Shown here piece by piece: positions 27,297-37,540 of a stretch of 64,000 bases of DNA (positions within the stretch are counted from its first letter, which is position 1; every line of letters starts with the position of its first letter). This DNA comes from an uncultured Aquimarina sp. GTDB taxonomy: Bacteria > Bacteroidota > Bacteroidia > Flavobacteriales > Flavobacteriaceae. Made by a program: the position numbers and the translations under genes. Location of the stretch: contig CANLMN010000002.1 in NCBI GenBank assembly GCA_947492105.1, positions 62,001 to 126,000 on the forward strand. The letters run 5' to 3'. Below the pieces are notes generated by a model. That model was not told where the DNA came from. It did no database searches and saw only the letters and a list, made by a program, of their open reading frames with translations.

Positions 27297-29747
27297 TTAA
27301 GATCCACACATCAGACAATCATCACCTTCACTTTCTTTGGATTGTGCAATAAGGGCCTTGAGCTCATCTGGTGATAATGAAGTCCCTTCTGGAGTTACTG
27401 GCTGCGGTTTTGGAGCCGTAGTAACACTTACTGCTTGGGCACTAGCAACTACTTGCTGTGGCTGCACTACCTGCTTTACCTCATTCTTTAGAGTAAACTT
27501 AATTGCATCTACAGCAGATTTTGTTCTCAAATAATACATTCCTGTTTTCAAGCCACTTTTCCAAGCATAAAAATGCATCGATGTAAGCTTAGACATCGTA
27601 GCCCCTTCCATAAACAAATTGAGTGATTGTGATTGATCAATAAAATACCCTCTCTGTCGAGACATATCTATGATATCCTTCATACTCATCTCCCATACTG
27701 TTTTATAGAGATCCTTTAGTTCTTGTGGGATAATATCAATCCCTTGTACAGATCCATTAGCACGCATGATTGCATCTTTTAGATCATCACTCCAAAGTCC
27801 TAATTTCACCAAATCTTCCAAAAGATGTTTATTAACAACAATAAACTCTCCAGAGAGCACACGACGTGTATAAATATTACTCGTATATGGCTCAAAAGCT
27901 TCGTTATTCCCCAAAATTTGTGACGTAGAAGCTGTTGGCATTGGCGCTACTAACAATGAGTTACGCACACCATTTTTGAGTACTTCTTTACGCAATTTTG
28001 CCCAGTCCCATCGTCCGCTAAGTTCTTCGTCTTTGATCCCCCATAGGTTATGCTGAAAATCACCTCTAGAGATTGGAGATCCTTCATAACTCTCATAGGC
28101 TCCCTCTGATTTGGCTAATTCCATAGAAGCTGTAACAGCGGCAAAATATAAGGTCTCGAAGATTTCCTGATTTAGTTTTTTTGCTTCATCGCTAGTAAAT
28201 GGCATACGCAGCATAATAAAAGCATCTGCCAAGCCTTGGATACCCAATCCAATCGGACGATGACGGAAATTTGAATTTTCTGCTTCTTTTACAGGGTAAT
28301 AATTGCGATCAATTACTGTATTTAGATTTTTGGTTACACGCTTAGTCACCCGAAAGAGTTCCTTGTGATCAAACTTGCCATTCTTAACAAACATAGGAAT
28401 CGCTATAGAGGCTAAGTTACACACAGCCACTTCATCAGGGCTTGTATACTCCATAATTTCTGTACAGAGATTCGAAGAACGGATAGTTCCCAAATTCTGT
28501 TGATTGGATTTACGATTTGCTGCATCTTTATACAGCATATACGGGGTTCCAGTTTCTATTTGAGATTCTAGAATTTTTTCCCAAAGCTCTCGAGCTTTAA
28601 TCGTTTTACGTCCTTTTCCTTCTGCTTCATACTTCAAATACTTCTCCTCAAAAGCCTCACTGTGTGTATCTGCCATTCCAGGACATTCGTTAGGACACAT
28701 AAGCGTCCAATCTGCATCATCTTGAACACGTTTCATGAATAAATCAGGGATCCACATTGCAAAGAACAAATCACGAGCACGCATTTCTTCTTTTCCGTGA
28801 TTCTTTTTCAGATCCAAGAAATCGAAAATATCTGCATGCCAAGGCTCTAAGTATATTGCAAAAGAACCTTTTCGCTTACCACCACCTTGATCAACGTACC
28901 GTGCTGTATCATTGAATACACGTAGCATCGGGACAATTCCATTCGAGGTACCATTGGTCCCCGAGATATATGAACCTGTTGCTCTCACATCATGAATAGA
29001 CAATCCAATACCTCCTGCTGATTGTGATATTTTTGCAGTTTGTTTTAATGTATCATAAATCCCGTCAATACTATCCTCTTTCATTGTCAAGAGAAAACAA
29101 GAAGACATTTGCGGTTTTGGGGTTCCAGAATTAAATAAGGTCGGTGTTGCGTGAGTAAAGAATTTTTTGGACATCAACTCATAAGTCTCCAGAACAGCAT
29201 CTAGATCTCCTAGATGGATACCAACAGCAACTCTCATTAACATATGCTGTGGACGTTCTGCTATTCTACCGTTCAATTTCAACAAATAAGAACGCTCTAA
29301 GGTTTTGAACCCAAAATAATCATAACTAAAATCACGATTGTAAATAATGGTAGAATCCAGCTTTTCTTTATTTTCCATTATTACAGCATACACTTCATCA
29401 GAGATCAATGGAGCATCTTTACCTGTTCTCGGATTTACATAGGTGTAGAGGTCTTTAACGACTTCCGAAAATACTTTTTTGGTATTTTTATGCAGGTTAG
29501 AAACCGAAATTCGGGCAGCAAGCTTTGCATAATCTGGATGCGCAATTGTCATAGTTGCTGCAATTTCTGCCGCCAAATTATCCAACTCACTTGTAGTAAC
29601 ACCATCATAGAGTCCCTCGATCACCCGCATAGCCACTTTTACAGGATCTACTAGTTCATTCAATCCATAGCACAATTTTTTTACTCGTGCTGTGATTTTG
29701 TCAAACATCATTGGCTCTTTATGGCCGTCTCTCTTTACTACATACAT
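27297..29747 (-). CDS. nrdA: Class I ribonucleotide reductase, alpha subunit
   Basis: Catalytic subunit reducing ribonucleoside diphosphates to deoxy forms. The 816-aa protein has an N-terminal ATP-cone ([20 protein letters not shown], about 1-90) for dATP feedback. The barrel carries SSCFLLTM (first redox Cys), [11 protein letters not shown] (radical Cys) and FIMLRMPF. The C-terminal redox pair is in DDCLMCGS at the extreme end. An Ala/Pro/Gln-rich linker (about 765-795) precedes that swinging tail. Its partner nrdB lies 200 bp upstream on the same strand, with a hairpin between. Confidence 0.98.
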   Translation of the reverse strand: MYVVKRDGHKEPMMFDKITARVKKLCYGLNELVDPVKVAMRVIEGLYDGVTTSELDNLAAEIAATMTIAHPDYAKLAARISVSNLHKNTKKVFSEVVKDLYTYVNPRTGKDAPLISDEVYAVIMENKEKLDSTIIYNRDFSYDYFGFKTLERSYLLKLNGRIAERPQHMLMRVAVGIHLGDLDAVLETYELMSKKFFTHATPTLFNSGTPKPQMSSCFLLTMKEDSIDGIYDTLKQTAKISQSAGGIGLSIHDVRATGSYISGTNGTSNGIVPMLRVFNDTARYVDQGGGKRKGSFAIYLEPWHADIFDFLDLKKNHGKEEMRARDLFFAMWIPDLFMKRVQDDADWTLMCPNECPGMADTHSEAFEEKYLKYEAEGKGRKTIKARELWEKILESQIETGTPYMLYKDAANRKSNQQNLGTIRSSNLCTEIMEYTSPDEVAVCNLASIAIPMFVKNGKFDHKELFRVTKRVTKNLNTVIDRNYYPVKEAENSNFRHRPIGLGIQGLADAFIMLRMPFTSDEAKKLNQEIFETLYFAAVTASMELAKSEGAYESYEGSPISRGDFQHNLWGIKDEELSGRWDWAKLRKEVLKNGVRNSLLVAPMPTASTSQILGNNEAFEPYTSNIYTRRVLSGEFIVVNKHLLEDLVKLGLWSDDLKDAIMRANGSVQGIDIIPQELKDLYKTVWEMSMKDIIDMSRQRGYFIDQSQSLNLFMEGATMSKLTSMHFYAWKSGLKTGMYYLRTKSAVDAIKFTLKNEVKQVVQPQQVVASAQAVSVTTAPKPQPVTPEGTSLSPDELKALIAQSKESEGDDCLMCGS

Positions 29748-29885
29748 AATGCTTTTTGATTTTAATTATTTGAGATAAAAAGGAAAACTAGCTGGATCCT
29801 TTATAGCCCAAAATAGGTTATAGCAATGCACTCTTACACATTGCCCAAATTGGTAAAATGTCTATGTTTAACAGGGTTTTCCTGC

Positions 29886-29918
29886 AAAAAAGGAAGAGCC
29901 TTTGATAGGTCGCTCTCC
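29886..29918 (-). terminator. Hairpin with T-run between nrdB and nrdA
   Basis: The minus strand reads GGAGAGC...GCTCTTCC followed by TTTTTT, 30 bp after the nrdB stop. It may terminate or attenuate transcription between nrdB and nrdA and so set the subunit ratio. Confidence 0.65.
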
Positions 29919-29947
29919 GTAGATTTGTATACTACTAATGATCCGAC

Positions 29948-30925
29948 TTAGAAGTCTTCATCAAAACTAATTTTATCTGATTTTGTATCGTTATTAAGAA
30001 CACCTGCTTTTTGATATTCAGACACTCGTTTTTCAAAGAAATTAGTTTTTCCTTGTAACGATATCATGTCCATAAAATCAAATGGGTTTGCAGTACCATA
30101 TTCTTTTTCGCACTCCAATTCTACTAACAATCTATCGGTAACAAACTCTAGATACTGCGTCATCAATACAGCATTCATCCCGATCAAACTTACAGGAAGC
30201 GATTCCGTGACAAATTCACGTTCTATATTCAGAGCATCTACGATAATCTCGCGAATACGCTCTTTGGATACTTTATTTATTAAATGATGATTATGCAAAT
30301 GTACTGCAAAATCGCAATGCACTCCCTCATCTCTTGATATCAACTCATTAGAAAAGGTAAGCCCCGGCATAAGCCCGCGTTTTTTCAGCCAATAAATAGA
30401 GCAAAATGCTCCAGAAAAGAAAATACCTTCTACAGCTGCAAATGCGATAAGACGCTCTGCAAAAGAATCTGATTCTATCCATTTCAAGGCCCAATCTGCT
30501 TTCTTTTTAATTGCAGGAAAAACCTCTATTGCTCGGAATAATCGATCTTTCTCCTCTTCATCTTTTACATAGGTATCAATGAGCAGAGAATAGGTTTCTG
30601 AATGGATATTTTCCATCATAATTTGGAAACCATAGAAAAATTTAGCCTCGCTATACTGCACTTCATTGACAAAGTTCTCTGCCAAATTTTCATTTACAAT
30701 TCCATCAGAGGCAGCAAAAAATGCTAAGATATGTTTGATAAAATAACGTTCATCATCACTAAGCTTCGTACTCCAATCAGTAATATCTTGATGCAAATCG
30801 ATCTCTTCTGCAGTCCAAAAACTCGCCTCCATCTTTTTATACCATTGCCATATATCATCGTGTTTGATAGGAAATATCACAAATCGATCTTTATTTTCTG
30901 TTAAGATAGGTTCAACTGCGTTCAT
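29948..30925 (-). CDS. nrdB: Class I ribonucleotide reductase, beta subunit
   Basis: Provides the diiron-tyrosyl radical for NrdA. The ATG at 30925 ([15 protein letters not shown]) gives 325 aa; an upstream in-frame extension of 14 residues is less likely. Ferritin-like ligand motifs are seen in [23 protein letters not shown] (Glu and Tyr region), [10 protein letters not shown] (Glu-x-x-His) and [14 protein letters not shown]. The C-terminal tail [11 protein letters not shown], which docks on NrdA, ends in the usual acidic/aromatic residues. It lies upstream of nrdA, the reverse of E. coli order. Confidence 0.98.
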   Translation of the reverse strand: MNAVEPILTENKDRFVIFPIKHDDIWQWYKKMEASFWTAEEIDLHQDITDWSTKLSDDERYFIKHILAFFAASDGIVNENLAENFVNEVQYSEAKFFYGFQIMMENIHSETYSLLIDTYVKDEEEKDRLFRAIEVFPAIKKKADWALKWIESDSFAERLIAFAAVEGIFFSGAFCSIYWLKKRGLMPGLTFSNELISRDEGVHCDFAVHLHNHHLINKVSKERIREIIVDALNIEREFVTESLPVSLIGMNAVLMTQYLEFVTDRLLVELECEKEYGTANPFDFMDMISLQGKTNFFEKRVSEYQKAGVLNNDTKSDKISFDEDF

Positions 30926-31031
30926 TTGGGTCTTGGTAAAATTAAAAATTTGGCGTATTATTTGCACGCTTCAAAAGCGCAGTACAAAGATCAAAAATTG
31001 TACGCAATATCCGGCTAAAAATTACCAAACG

Positions 31032-31052
31032 TTTTCAACAAAGTTTTCAACA
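31032..31052 (+). promoter_or_regulatory. Tandem DnaA-box-like sites upstream of nrdB
   Basis: TTTTCAACA occurs twice with a 3-bp gap (31032-31040 and 31044-31052), about 107 bp upstream of the nrdB ATG. The 9-mer differs from a relaxed DnaA box (TTTTCCACA) by one base. nrd genes of other bacteria are known to be DnaA-regulated; binding here is inferred. Confidence 0.4.
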
Positions 31053-31335
31053 TGGCGGATAATTTACATGAACCTAGGACAAGTTAACAATAACAGTCAA
31101 CTATCTGTAATACAGTGATTTAAGTTATTTTGGTTTTATAGATTAAACAATTGTTAATACTTCGCTGAACAGCTGTTTTTACACTTAGTAACACTGTTTT
31201 TAAGATCTTCATTGAAACACATACACACGATCAAAATCCATGCAATTTCTCTATCAACAAAAAAGTAAAATTACGGTTTTGCCATACAGTACAGTTATTC
31301 TTTCTGTAATTAATTAACCATTAAAAAAAGTGGGG
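31053..31335. other. Spacer between nrdB and the DUF3109 gene
   Basis: About 280 bp, AT-rich, no gene or repeat seen beyond the DnaA-box-like pair at its right-hand start. Confidence 0.3.
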
Positions 31336-31905
31336 TCATTTCTTTAATTCTAAAGCTACCTTCTCAAGCTCTGCATACCAATCCTCACCGAATTTTCGGA
31401 CCAAAGCCTCTTTGATAAACTTATACACAGGAACCTGCAACTCTTTGCCAAGAGTACAAGCATCGTCACAGATTTGCCAGTGATGATAATTGACCGCAGA
31501 AAATTCTGAATACTCCTGTACACGAACAGGATACAAATGACAAGAAATAGGCTTCTTCCAATCTATCACTCCTTGATTATAAGCTTCCTCAATACCACAC
31601 ATTGCCGTTTGACGTTCGTCAAAAATCACATACGCACAATCTGCTCCATCAATCAACGGAGTTTCCCAATCACCATCTACTCCTTGGACATAAACACCTT
31701 GTTTTTCAATCGCATCAGCTCCTTCTGGCCTTAAAAAAGGCTTCACCTTCGTGTAAATACCTTCCAAAATACCTCTCTCTTCTTCTGTAACTGGCGCACC
31801 AGCCTCACCATCAACACAACAAGCACCTTTACAAGCACTGAGATTACAAACAAAATCTTTTTCGATAATATCCTCTGAAACTAAAGTTTTTCCTAATTGA
31901 AACAT
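31336..31905 (-). CDS. DUF3109 family protein
   Basis: A 189-aa soluble protein of a conserved Bacteroidota family. Conserved cysteine clusters are CNLSACKGACCVDGEAGAP near residues 20-38, a central DCAY and AMCGIEE, the CHLYPVRV block near 123 and ICDDACTLGKEL near 145. The pattern of eight or more cysteines resembles YkgJ-type zinc- or iron-chelating proteins, so metal binding is likely. Biological role unknown. The ATG at 31905 opens on MFQLGKTLVSEDIIEKDF. It stands alone on the minus strand. Confidence 0.9.
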   Translation of the reverse strand: MFQLGKTLVSEDIIEKDFVCNLSACKGACCVDGEAGAPVTEEERGILEGIYTKVKPFLRPEGADAIEKQGVYVQGVDGDWETPLIDGADCAYVIFDERQTAMCGIEEAYNQGVIDWKKPISCHLYPVRVQEYSEFSAVNYHHWQICDDACTLGKELQVPVYKFIKEALVRKFGEDWYAELEKVALELKK

Positions 31906-32137
31906 AAATATAGACAGGTATTCCCGTATGAAGTTTTTTTTCTTAATAAATTAGTAGCGCAAAGAAAACAGATTAAAAGAATACAGACAAATAAAGCATT
32001 ACTTATTAATTCAAATCCACCTTTATCAACACTATCATCTTAATAAGGCAACTCAATTCTCACTTTCGATCAAAAAATCAAATCATTTTAACAAAAAACT
32101 CTGGCAAACCAAATAATGACATACCCACTAGTCTCTC

Positions 32138-32668
32138 TCAAAAAAACACCCTAAAAAAAGGATTAAAAGGTGACGCATAAATACTCTTCTGCTCATCATA
32201 CAACAGATCATACCGCACCCCTATAGTTACACCACCTACCTGATAACCACCACCCAGAAATAAAGAAGGGTAGAAGTAAGAATCTGTGATATCACCAACA
32301 ACAGTTTCTACAGTACGAGTAACACCAGTCTCTTCTAACTCGACAGACAACTGCAATCCTCTAAACGGAGTATATAATGATATCACACTGACACCATAAA
32401 TATAGTCTTCAAAATTCAATCCATTATTGTATCCAAAATTAATACCGAGACCGGTACTGAATTTTTCATTGAACTGATAAATCGCAGATGGTGCAGCAAC
32501 AACACTCGTTCTATTATTAGAAAAACTAAGACTGAGATTGCCTCCGAACCGCACTTTGGACCAAAAATCACCACTTGTCGTAGTTAGCTGTGCATTAGAC
32601 TCGTATAACAATCCTGTAAAAATACAGCAAAAAAACATTAATATATTTTTAGCATATCGCTTATTCAT
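32138..32668 (-). CDS. Predicted outer-membrane beta-barrel protein of unknown function
   Basis: A 176-aa protein with signal peptide (ILMFFCCIFTGLLYESNA) and then alternating beta strands rich in Gly/aromatics (RFGGNLSLSFSN, FSTGLGINFGYN, YFYPSLFLGGGYQVGG), ending in FFRVFF with a terminal Phe typical of barrel insertion. I think homologues in Flavobacteriaceae databases sometimes carry the name alpha-ketoglutarate decarboxylase because they sit beside sucA, but nothing enzymatic is visible. It is divergent from sucA across 125 bp. The family is conserved next to sucA; the function is unknown. Confidence 0.75.
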   Translation of the reverse strand: MNKRYAKNILMFFCCIFTGLLYESNAQLTTTSGDFWSKVRFGGNLSLSFSNNRTSVVAAPSAIYQFNEKFSTGLGINFGYNNGLNFEDYIYGVSVISLYTPFRGLQLSVELEETGVTRTVETVVGDITDSYFYPSLFLGGGYQVGGVTIGVRYDLLYDEQKSIYASPFNPFFRVFF

Positions 32669-32735
32669 TGTTAAAATCTTAAAAATTCGCTGTATAAATA
32701 TAGATAATTCAACGGCAGGTCTTCTTTAATTATCG

Positions 32736-32743
32736 TATTTTTG
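32736..32743 (+). promoter_or_regulatory. Candidate -7 box upstream of sucA
   Basis: TATTTTTG, a perfect TAnnTTTG match, lies 50 bp before the sucA ATG in the divergent spacer. No TTG at ideal distance. Confidence 0.35.
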
Positions 32744-32793
32744 TTAAGTTTTTGTCAATATTTTATTTTAAAAAAGACAACAGTACCCAAATT

Positions 32794-35574
32794 ATGGATA
32801 AATATTCTTTCTTGAATGCTGCAAATACTGCTTTTTTTGCAGATTTGTATGAGCAATATATTGAAAACCCTGATAGCGTAGAACCTAGTTGGCGTGCGTT
32901 TTTTCAAGGGTTTGACTTTGGTTTAGAAAACGCTGACGGCGCTACAGAAACCATTTATGTAGAAAAAGAAATTTCTACATCGGCACCACCAATACCACAG
33001 AAGGTGCAAAAAGAGTTTCAGGTAGTCAAACTAATTGATAGTTATCGGACTCGCGGACACCTATTTACCAAAACAAATCCAGTACGAGAACGTAGACAAT
33101 ACAAGCCATCGCTTGCATTAGAAAATTTTGGATTGAGTCAGGCAGATCTTAATACCGTTTTTAACGCTGGAGAAATTCTCAATCTTGGAGCTACCACTCT
33201 AAGCAACATTATCGTTCACCTAGAGAATATCTATTGTGATGCCATCGGTGTTGAGTACATGTACATACGTAAACCAGAGGAAATCTCTTGGATCCAAAGC
33301 AAACTCAACGTTAATGATAATCATCCTATGTTTTCTGTAGATGACAAAAAGCATATTCTCAAAAAACTCAATGAAGCAGTTTCTTTTGAAAGCTTTTTGC
33401 ACACCAAGTATGTCGGACAGAAGCGTTTTTCTCTAGAAGGAGGAGAGTCATTAATCCCTGCTTTAGACACCTTGGTAGAAAAAGCTGCTGATAAAGGTGT
33501 CAAAGAATTTGTTATGGGAATGGCACATCGTGGACGTCTGAGCACACTTACTAATATTTTTGGAAAAAGTGCCAAAGATATATTTAGTGAATTTGACGGC
33601 AAAGATTATGAAGAAGCTATTTTTGATGGTGATGTAAAATATCATTTGGGTTGGACTTCAAAAAGAAAAACCAATACAGGAAAGGCGATTAATATGAATA
33701 TTGCGCCAAACCCATCGCATTTAGAAACCGTAGGTGCTGTAGTAGAAGGTATCACGAGAGCAAAACAAGATGCATCTTATCAAAACGATATTTCGCAAGT
33801 ACTTCCTATTGTTGTTCACGGTGACGCCGCTATCGCAGGTCAGGGATTAGTCTACGAAGTAGTACAGATGGCTCAATTGGATGGCTACAAAACTGGAGGA
33901 ACAATACATATAGTCGTAAATAATCAAATTGGTTTTACTACAAACTACCTAGACGCTCGATCATCTACATATTGTACAGATGTAGGTAAGGTAACGCTTT
34001 CACCTGTCTTGCATGTCAATGCCGATGACGTAGAAGCAGTCGTACATGCCACTTTATTTGCTCTAGACTTTAGAATGACCTTCAAACGTGATGTATTTAT
34101 AGATTTATTAGGTTATAGAAAATACGGACATAATGAAGGAGATGAACCACGATTCACACAACCAAAATTATATAAAGCGATTGCCAAACATAAAAATCCA
34201 CGAGATATTTATGCCGAAAAGTTAATCGCCGAAGGTATTATAGACTCCTCTTATGTCAAAGAATTAGAAAAGGGATATAAAGCTTCGCTAGAAGAAGACC
34301 TACAAGACTCCCGTAAAGAGGACAAAGTAGTGATCACACCTTTTATGCAAGACGAGTGGTCCGGCTTTGAACGTGTACAGGAAGATGAAATGATGAATGA
34401 GGTCAAAACAGCTTTTCCAAAAAAGGAATTGACCGCAATAGCCGAAGTTATCACCAAACTCCCTACAGACAAAAAATTCTTGCGCAAAATAGAACGTCTT
34501 ATAGAAGCGAGACACAAAATGTTTTTTGAGACCGATAAATTGGACTGGGCAATGGGCGAAATGCTTGCTTACGGCTCCTTGCTCCAAGAAGGTTACGATG
34601 TGCGTTTGAGTGGTCAAGACGTAGAAAGAGGAACATTTTCTCACCGTCATGCGGTCATCAAAGTAGAAGATAGCGAAGAAGAGATTATGTTACTAAACAA
34701 TCTCGAGGGAGACCAAGGACATTGTTATGTCTATAACTCTTTGCTATCAGAATATGGTGTTGTAGGATTTGATTACGGATATGCCATGGCTAGTCCAAAA
34801 ACTCTGACTATCTGGGAGGCTCAATTTGGCGATTTCAGTAACGGAGCCCAAATCATGCTAGATCAATATATTTCTTCTGCAGAAGACAAGTGGAAACTAC
34901 AAAATGGCTTAGTTATGCTTTTGCCACATGGTTACGAAGGACAAGGAGCAGAACACTCTTCTGCACGCATGGAACGCTATTTACAATTATGCGCCAAAGA
35001 CAACATGTTTGTAGCTGATTGTACAACTCCAGCCAATCTATTCCACCTATTCCGTAGACAGATGAAGGCTAATTATCGTAAGCCTCTTATTGTTTTTACG
35101 CCTAAGAGTTTATTGAGACACCCAAAGGCAGTTTCTCCTTTAGCTGATTTTACGAATGGAAGTTTCCAGACACTAATCGATGATGAAAACGCCAAGGCTG
35201 CTTCGATAAAATCGTTGGTTTTTTGTACTGGTAAATTCTATTATGATCTATTAGAAGAACAAGAGAAACTAGACCGAAAAGATGTAGCATTGGTACGTAT
35301 TGAACAATTGTTCCCGCTTCCTGCATCAGAAATGGATGCGGTTCTAAAAAAATACAAAAATGCCAAAGATATTGTCTGGGCACAAGAAGAACCGAAAAAC
35401 ATGGGAGCACTGAGTCATGTACTAACACATTATGACAAAGCACCGACATTCAGGTATGCGAGCAGAAGACCGTACGGAGCCCCTGCAGCAGGTAGCTCAA
35501 CACGTTCTAAAAGACGTCATCAAGAAGTGATTGATTATGTTTTTGATCATACAAAAGACAATCAAAGACGATAA
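32794..35574 (+). CDS. sucA: 2-oxoglutarate dehydrogenase E1 component
   Basis: Thiamine-diphosphate-dependent decarboxylase of the TCA cycle. The ATG at 32794 gives 926 aa beginning MDKYSFLNAANTAFFADLYE, matching the family start; an extension to 32752 is not supported. Markers: VEPSWRAFFQGF near 25-36, RFSLEGGESLIPALD near 212, FVMGMAHRGRLSTLTNIF, the ThDP/Mg site HGDAAIAGQGLVYE followed by VVNNQIGFTT, and the transketolase C-half HRHAVIKVEDSEEE plus LLPHGYEGQGAEHSSARMER. sucB follows 95 bp downstream on the same strand; a lipoamide dehydrogenase (E3) gene is not in the window. Confidence 0.98.
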   Translation: MDKYSFLNAANTAFFADLYEQYIENPDSVEPSWRAFFQGFDFGLENADGATETIYVEKEISTSAPPIPQKVQKEFQVVKLIDSYRTRGHLFTKTNPVRERRQYKPSLALENFGLSQADLNTVFNAGEILNLGATTLSNIIVHLENIYCDAIGVEYMYIRKPEEISWIQSKLNVNDNHPMFSVDDKKHILKKLNEAVSFESFLHTKYVGQKRFSLEGGESLIPALDTLVEKAADKGVKEFVMGMAHRGRLSTLTNIFGKSAKDIFSEFDGKDYEEAIFDGDVKYHLGWTSKRKTNTGKAINMNIAPNPSHLETVGAVVEGITRAKQDASYQNDISQVLPIVVHGDAAIAGQGLVYEVVQMAQLDGYKTGGTIHIVVNNQIGFTTNYLDARSSTYCTDVGKVTLSPVLHVNADDVEAVVHATLFALDFRMTFKRDVFIDLLGYRKYGHNEGDEPRFTQPKLYKAIAKHKNPRDIYAEKLIAEGIIDSSYVKELEKGYKASLEEDLQDSRKEDKVVITPFMQDEWSGFERVQEDEMMNEVKTAFPKKELTAIAEVITKLPTDKKFLRKIERLIEARHKMFFETDKLDWAMGEMLAYGSLLQEGYDVRLSGQDVERGTFSHRHAVIKVEDSEEEIMLLNNLEGDQGHCYVYNSLLSEYGVVGFDYGYAMASPKTLTIWEAQFGDFSNGAQIMLDQYISSAEDKWKLQNGLVMLLPHGYEGQGAEHSSARMERYLQLCAKDNMFVADCTTPANLFHLFRRQMKANYRKPLIVFTPKSLLRHPKAVSPLADFTNGSFQTLIDDENAKAASIKSLVFCTGKFYYDLLEEQEKLDRKDVALVRIEQLFPLPASEMDAVLKKYKNAKDIVWAQEEPKNMGALSHVLTHYDKAPTFRYASRRPYGAPAAGSSTRSKRRHQEVIDYVFDHTKDNQRR

Positions 35575-35669
35575 TTTGATCACAGACAAAATTAAAAAAT
35601 TTAATAAAATATCATAAACACACGTAAAAGACTCTTTTTGGAGTAAAACGTAAACAATAAGAATCAATT

Positions 35670-36905
35670 ATGGCTTTAGAAATGAAAGTCCCATCACCGG
35701 GAGAATCTATCACCGAAGTAGAAATTGCACAATGGTTGGTAGAAGACGGGGATTATGTAACCAAAGATCAGCCAATCGCAGAAGTTGATAGTGATAAAGC
35801 AACACTAGAACTACCCGCAGAGGCCAGTGGTATTATTACTCTTCAGGCAGAAGAAGGAGATGCCGTTGCTGTAGGTCAGGTTGTATGTTTGATTGATACA
35901 GATGCAAAAGCTCCTGATGGAGATGCATCATCTAACGAAACTATTTCTGAGAAAGCTCCAGAACCTGTAGCTCCTCCAAAAGAAGTAGAAAAACCTGTAG
36001 CGGCAGCTCCCGAAAAAAGCACAACATACGCAACAGGCACTGCATCACCGGCTGCCAAAAAAGTTTTAGCAGAACGTGGTATTGATAGCGCATCCGTATC
36101 TGGAACAGGACGAGATGGTCGCATAACAAAATCAGATGCTATCGAAGCCAAACCATCTATGGGAACACCTGGACCAGGCAGTCGAGGAGAAGAACGCAAG
36201 AAACTGTCGATGTTACGTCGCAAAGTTGCGCAGCGTTTGGTTTCTGTAAAAAACGAAACAGCAATGCTCACCACTTTCAACGAAGTGGATATGCAACCTA
36301 TATTTAACCTTCGTAAGGAGTATAAAGAAACTTTTAAAAGTAAACATGGAGTAGGCCTAGGGTTTATGTCATTTTTTACTTTGGCTTGTGTACGAGCACT
36401 AAAAATGTATCCAGCAGTTAATGCTATGATGGATGGTGACTATATGGTTTCCTACGACTTTCAGGATATTAGTATTGCAGTTTCTGGTCCAAAAGGACTT
36501 ATGGTACCTGTAATCCGAAATGCCGAAAACTTGAGTTTCCGAGGTGTAGAATCCGAAGTAAAACGCTTGGCATTAAGAGCTAGAGATGGAAAAATTACGG
36601 TAGATGAAATGACAGGAGGAACTTTTACAATCACCAATGGTGGTGTATTTGGCTCTATGCTATCAACACCTATCATCAACCCTCCTCAAAGTGCTATATT
36701 AGGAATGCATAATATTGTAGAACGTCCAGTTGCTATTAATGGCAAAGTAGAAATACGCCCAATTATGTACGTAGCGCTATCATACGATCACAGGATCATT
36801 GATGGAAAAGAGTCTGTAGGGTTCTTGGTAGCTGTCAAAGAAGCTCTAGAAAACCCAGAAGAACTACTAATGAATAATACCATAAAAAAGGCTTTAGAGC
36901 TATAA
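35670..36905 (+). CDS. sucB: 2-oxoglutarate dehydrogenase E2 (dihydrolipoyl succinyltransferase)
   Basis: Carries the succinyl group from E1 to CoA. The 411-aa protein has one lipoyl domain (1-75) with the lipoylated lysine in [15 protein letters not shown] (about Lys44). A Pro/Ala/Glu-rich linker follows, then the E3-binding domain with [20 protein letters not shown] near 125-144 and a second linker. The catalytic core starts [16 protein letters not shown], with [10 protein letters not shown] and the active-site [15 protein letters not shown] near residue 373. It ends one operon with sucA and is followed by a strong terminator. Confidence 0.97.
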   Translation: MALEMKVPSPGESITEVEIAQWLVEDGDYVTKDQPIAEVDSDKATLELPAEASGIITLQAEEGDAVAVGQVVCLIDTDAKAPDGDASSNETISEKAPEPVAPPKEVEKPVAAAPEKSTTYATGTASPAAKKVLAERGIDSASVSGTGRDGRITKSDAIEAKPSMGTPGPGSRGEERKKLSMLRRKVAQRLVSVKNETAMLTTFNEVDMQPIFNLRKEYKETFKSKHGVGLGFMSFFTLACVRALKMYPAVNAMMDGDYMVSYDFQDISIAVSGPKGLMVPVIRNAENLSFRGVESEVKRLALRARDGKITVDEMTGGTFTITNGGVFGSMLSTPIINPPQSAILGMHNIVERPVAINGKVEIRPIMYVALSYDHRIIDGKESVGFLVAVKEALENPEELLMNNTIKKALEL

Positions 36906-36945
36906 CAGAAAACTTGAAGTGATATTTAAAATTCACTTCGATGAT

Positions 36946-36992
36946 AAAAAAAAAGCGCTATGACAATTAAAAATTGTTATAGCGCTTTTTTT
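36946..36992 (+). terminator. Intrinsic terminator after sucAB
   Basis: A 14-bp stem GCGCTATGACAATT / AATTGTTATAGCGC flanked by A-run and T-run, 41 bp after the sucB stop. A second small stem (GAAGTGA / TCACTTC) lies just before it. Confidence 0.95.
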
Positions 36993-37062
36993 CTATACAA
37001 CACCAACAAGAAACTAGCATGCTAATCTTATCTCAATTTGAGTGTGCGACACCTTAAGCTAT

Positions 37063-37374
37063 TACCATTTAAAAAATAGTTTCAAGCCAATAATTAGGTT
37101 TTTCCTACTCTTTTTTCGCTAAAAAATTAAATCATAGCTAAATTTTATAGCTCAAACTAATACCATTTATCCTTTGAATTTACTGGAATAAAATTTTCTT
37201 TTTTTTCGCCTCAGCTTCAGCATAAAAATAAACCATAACTACGGCTATGCTTGATGTTTCTACTGAAGCTGAAACAAAAAAATCTTAATTTTTCTTTCTG
37301 GTAAATTCAAACAACAAATGGTATAACGAAAAATAGTTCGATTATTTTAGTCGACAATTACATTTTAACTGGTA
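37063..37374. mobile_element. MITE-like element, family B, copy B5, interrupted by A3
   Basis: Left part TACCATTTAAAAAATAG to CTCAAACTAA, then A3, then CGAAAAATAGTTCGATTATT to TTAACTGGTA. The core is decayed (CATAGCTAAATTTTATAG). About 146 bp without A3. Right flank TAA; left flank TAT. Confidence 0.85.
37161..37323. mobile_element. MITE-like element, family A, copy A3, nested in B5
   Basis: 163 bp from TACCATTTATCC to CAAATGGTA, core CATAACTACGGCTATGC, arms with AGCTTCAGCA / TACTGAAGCT. Flanked by TAA at 37158-37160 and 37324-37326. Other B copies read CAAACTAGCGAAAA across this point. Confidence 0.92.
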
Positions 37375-37410
37375 TAATTTGGTACAATTCGGATACTATT
37401 TCTATTATAT

Positions 37411-37464
37411 AAAAAACGCTTTGATTATAGTAGCTAGCATCAGCTAACATAATCAAAGCGTTTT
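37411..37464 (-). terminator. Bidirectional terminator downstream of the T9SS cargo gene
   Basis: A 16-bp perfect stem AAAACGCTTTGATTAT / ATAATCAAAGCGTTTT around a 22-nt loop, ending in T-rich DNA on both strands, 77 bp beyond the stop of the minus-strand gene. Confidence 0.9.
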
Positions 37465-37540
37465 ATAGGCGTTTTAGAGCCACATAGGAACAATAATAAC
37501 ATCAAACACATGTACTTCTAATTTGACATTTCTTCCTATC

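Noticed and set aside
35876-36280. 134-aa minus-strand frame antisense to the sucB linker
   Set aside because: Open frame caused by the biased Ala/Pro/Glu linker codons of sucB.
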